Below, piece by piece: positions 21,527 to 23,542 of a stretch of 23,542 nucleotides of DNA (position 1 is the stretch's first letter; the number at the start of each line of letters is the position of its first letter). The notes beneath the pieces are model-generated. The model did not search any database. It saw nothing but the letters and a program-made list of their open reading frames with translations, and had not been told where the DNA came from. The stretch comes from Eubacteriales bacterium (GTDB lineage: Bacteria; Bacillota_A; Clostridia; Lachnospirales; Lachnospiraceae). The position numbers and the translations under genes are program-made. The stretch lies in the NCBI GenBank assembly GCA_030527765.1, contig JAUNAE010000019.1, positions 1 to 23,542 of the forward strand, given 5' to 3'.

Positions 21527-23542
21527 ATGCCCTCCTCTAATTCTCGGATACGAAGATCCAGGGAGCTGTAACGTTTTTGCTGCTGCTCATTATGTATCAT
21601 TTCTTCAAATACCGCTTCGCTTCCTACAATCGTGACGCACTGGCGTGCACGGGTCACTGCAGTATAAAGAAGATTTCGGTTCAAAAGCATCCGCGGTCCG
21701 GAAAGAATCGGCAGAATAACTGCCGGATATTCCGATCCCTGGGATTTGTGAATGGTAATGGCATAGGCCAGTTCCAGTTCCTCCAGCTGCTTAAAGGAAT
21801 AATCTGCCGTTCTTCCATCCTCAAACTGCACTTCTGCTGTCTCTGCAAATTCATTGATTTTGGTGAGAATTCCGGTATCTCCGTTAAAGACGCCTACGCC
21901 CTTCTCAATCGGGATCTGATAGCGCCCCCGGATTTCCCACTCTAACTGGTAATTGTTGCGGATCTGCATGACCTTATCCCCTTCCCGGAAAAGGCGTTCT
22001 CCAAGTTCATGCTCTTTTTTGCCGGGATCCGCAGGATTCAGATATTTCTGCAGCACCTGATTCAGACGTTCTACCCCAAGGAGTCCCTTACGCATAGGGG
22101 TCAGCACCTGTATTTCGTGGGGTTTCGCATTCACATAGCGAGGCAGTTTCTCCTGAATCAACGCAATCATGACTCTCAGAATGACATCTGCATCATAGCG
22201 CTTCAGGAAGAAAAAGTCCCGGCTCTTGTTATCCAGCGTCACCTGTTCTCCTCTGTGAATTTTATGCGCATTCACAACAATGTCACTCTCGGATGCCTGA
22301 CGAAAGATTTTGGTCAGTTCCACAACTTCAAATTTGTCACTGCGAATAAGGTCTCGCAGAACATTTCCCGGTCCGACACTTGGAAGCTGATTCTCATCTC
22401 CTACAAGAACTACTCTCGTTCCGGGACTGATGGCAAGAAGCAGGGAATGCATGAGAAAAATATCCACCATGGACATCTCATCAATAATCAACACATCACA
22501 CTCCAGCGGATTCTGGGCATTTCGCTCAAAATGATAGGCAAGACCTTCCCGTTCTCCTTCCGGAAGTCCATTCAGTTCCAACAGACGATGGATGGTCTGT
22601 GCCTCATATCCGGTTGTCTCCGTCATTCGCTTTGCGGCTCTGCCTGTGGGAGCTGCCAATCGAATCACGGCACCTTCTCCCTCAAAAAAACGGATGATGG
22701 CATTGATGGTTGTCGTTTTTCCTGTTCCCGGACCACCCGTTAGAATGAAAAGACCGTGCTCTGCTGCCTTTCTGACCGCAATCCGCTGCATCTCATCCAG
22801 GGTTGTTTCCGTTTCCTTCTCAATCTGTCGAATTCTGCGGCTCATCATCTTGTCATCCTGTGGATAATGGATGTTCAGCTCGCAAAGCATCCGGGCCGTA
22901 TTCAGTTCCTGATGATAATAATGGCTTGGATAAACAACGACCTGCTCTTCGATTTGTTTCAAAATTACTTTTCGGTCAATGGAGAGATCCATCAGATGCT
23001 TCTCCATATAGGAAGCATCTACATCCAGAAGATCCGATGCTTTCTGAAACAGTTCCTCCCGCGGAAGATATACGTGCCCTTCTCCCATGGACTGCATCAG
23101 CACATACAGCATTCCGCTGCGTATGCGATAATCGGAATCCGCCTGAATTCCAATGCGTCCGGCGATCTCATCTGCAATTCGGAATCCCACTCCGGAAATA
23201 TCCTCCGCAAGGCGGTACGGATTTTCCTGAAGCACCTGATAAACCGACTGTCCGTATTTCTGATAAATCTTAGCTCCAAGATTCAGGGTGATTCCATATT
23301 TCTGAAGGAATATCATTGCACGGCGCATATCCGTCTTCTCCGCAATCTGGGTACCGATGGATCTTGCCTTACTCTCGCTGATTCCTTTGATCTCCGCCAG
23401 ACGCTCCGGCTCCTCCTCCACAATCCGTAGAGTGTCCTCTCCGAATCTTCGGACAATACGGGAGGCCAGGGCTGCTCCGATTCCTTTAATCGCTCCGGAC
23501 CCCAGATATCTCTCCATCGCAAGGGTGTCTTCCGGCATTTTT
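21523..23542 (-). CDS. recD2: RecD2-type ATP-dependent DNA helicase (5' end cut by window edge)
   Basis: About 672 residues are visible; the frame is open at 23542. RecD2 proteins are about 740 residues, so the N-terminal OB-like part is probably missing. Seen are helix-hairpin-helix segments (SGAIKGIGAALASRIVRRFG and LAEIKGISESKARSIG), Walker A LTGGPGTGKTTT, Walker B LIIDEMSMVD, VGDENQLPSVGPG, and the SF1B helicase ends YAITIHKSQGSEYP and LLYTAVTRARQ. It unwinds DNA 5' to 3' and works in repair without RecBC. It precedes comFC with a 4-base overlap. An ATG at 23538 is within the helix-hairpin-helix region and is not a likely true start. Confidence 0.95.
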   Translation of the reverse strand, partial: KMPEDTLAMERYLGSGAIKGIGAALASRIVRRFGEDTLRIVEEEPERLAEIKGISESKARSIGTQIAEKTDMRRAMIFLQKYGITLNLGAKIYQKYGQSVYQVLQENPYRLAEDISGVGFRIADEIAGRIGIQADSDYRIRSGMLYVLMQSMGEGHVYLPREELFQKASDLLDVDASYMEKHLMDLSIDRKVILKQIEEQVVVYPSHYYHQELNTARMLCELNIHYPQDDKMMSRRIRQIEKETETTLDEMQRIAVRKAAEHGLFILTGGPGTGKTTTINAIIRFFEGEGAVIRLAAPTGRAAKRMTETTGYEAQTIHRLLELNGLPEGEREGLAYHFERNAQNPLECDVLIIDEMSMVDIFLMHSLLLAISPGTRVVLVGDENQLPSVGPGNVLRDLIRSDKFEVVELTKIFRQASESDIVVNAHKIHRGEQVTLDNKSRDFFFLKRYDADVILRVMIALIQEKLPRYVNAKPHEIQVLTPMRKGLLGVERLNQVLQKYLNPADPGKKEHELGERLFREGDKVMQIRNNYQLEWEIRGRYQIPIEKGVGVFNGDTGILTKINEFAETAEVQFEDGRTADYSFKQLEELELAYAITIHKSQGSEYPAVILPILSGPRMLLNRNLLYTAVTRARQCVTIVGSEAVFEEMIHNEQQQKRYSSLDLRIRELEEGI

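Overview
The window looks like chromosomal DNA of a low-to-mid GC Gram-positive gut-type Clostridia, most likely Lachnospiraceae (inference). The reasons are strong AGGAGG-type ribosome sites, tightly overlapping genes, cell-wall-binding-repeat secreted enzymes, a TagGH/RgpCD-like polysaccharide ABC exporter, and a cdaA-cdaR pair. Almost every gene is on the minus strand, so the text below follows transcription from high to low coordinates.

Right end (23542-20804): a partial recD2 helicase gene overlaps comFC, which starts with TTG. Next (20636-16394) is a probable operon: two uncharacterised membrane proteins, the diadenylate cyclase cdaA, its regulator cdaR, and an HPr phosphocarrier where glmM would often be expected. 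Then come two secreted wall-active proteins built on the same kind of aromatic/glycine cell-wall-binding repeats: a 903-residue L,D-transpeptidase (16317-13606) and a GH25 muramidase (13333-11810). A strong terminator and a good sigma-A promoter lie between them.

Left half (10776 to below 1): a ten-gene surface-polysaccharide operon that runs off the window. Its promoter-proximal half encodes an ATP-grasp ligase, two small SMR-type (ArnE/ArnF-like) membrane proteins, an ArnC/GtrB-like polyprenyl-phosphate glycosyltransferase and a WecE/RffA-type sugar aminotransferase. A divergent wbqC-family gene sits upstream. Together they look like an Arn-like route that makes a dTDP-4-amino-4,6-dideoxyhexose (possibly amino-acylated), loads it on a lipid carrier and flips it outward. 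The distal half encodes RmlC (dTDP-rhamnose branch), a Wzm/Wzt-type exporter whose ATPase has a C-terminal Wzt-like domain, a methyltransferase fused to an apparently intact kinase-like domain and a coiled coil (WbdD-like layout), and a large tandem GT2 glycosyltransferase cut by the window edge.

The two most interesting hypotheses are a Gram-positive WbdD/Wzt-like 'cap and recognise' chain-length system on a probable rhamnose-containing polymer, and an Arn-like decoration pathway placing a positively charged or aminoacylated amino sugar on it. Smaller signals are a 33-bp intergenic repeat family downstream of stop codons, a Shine-Dalgarno buried in a perfect palindrome before the ABC ATPase, and a weak terminator-like hairpin inside the polysaccharide operon.
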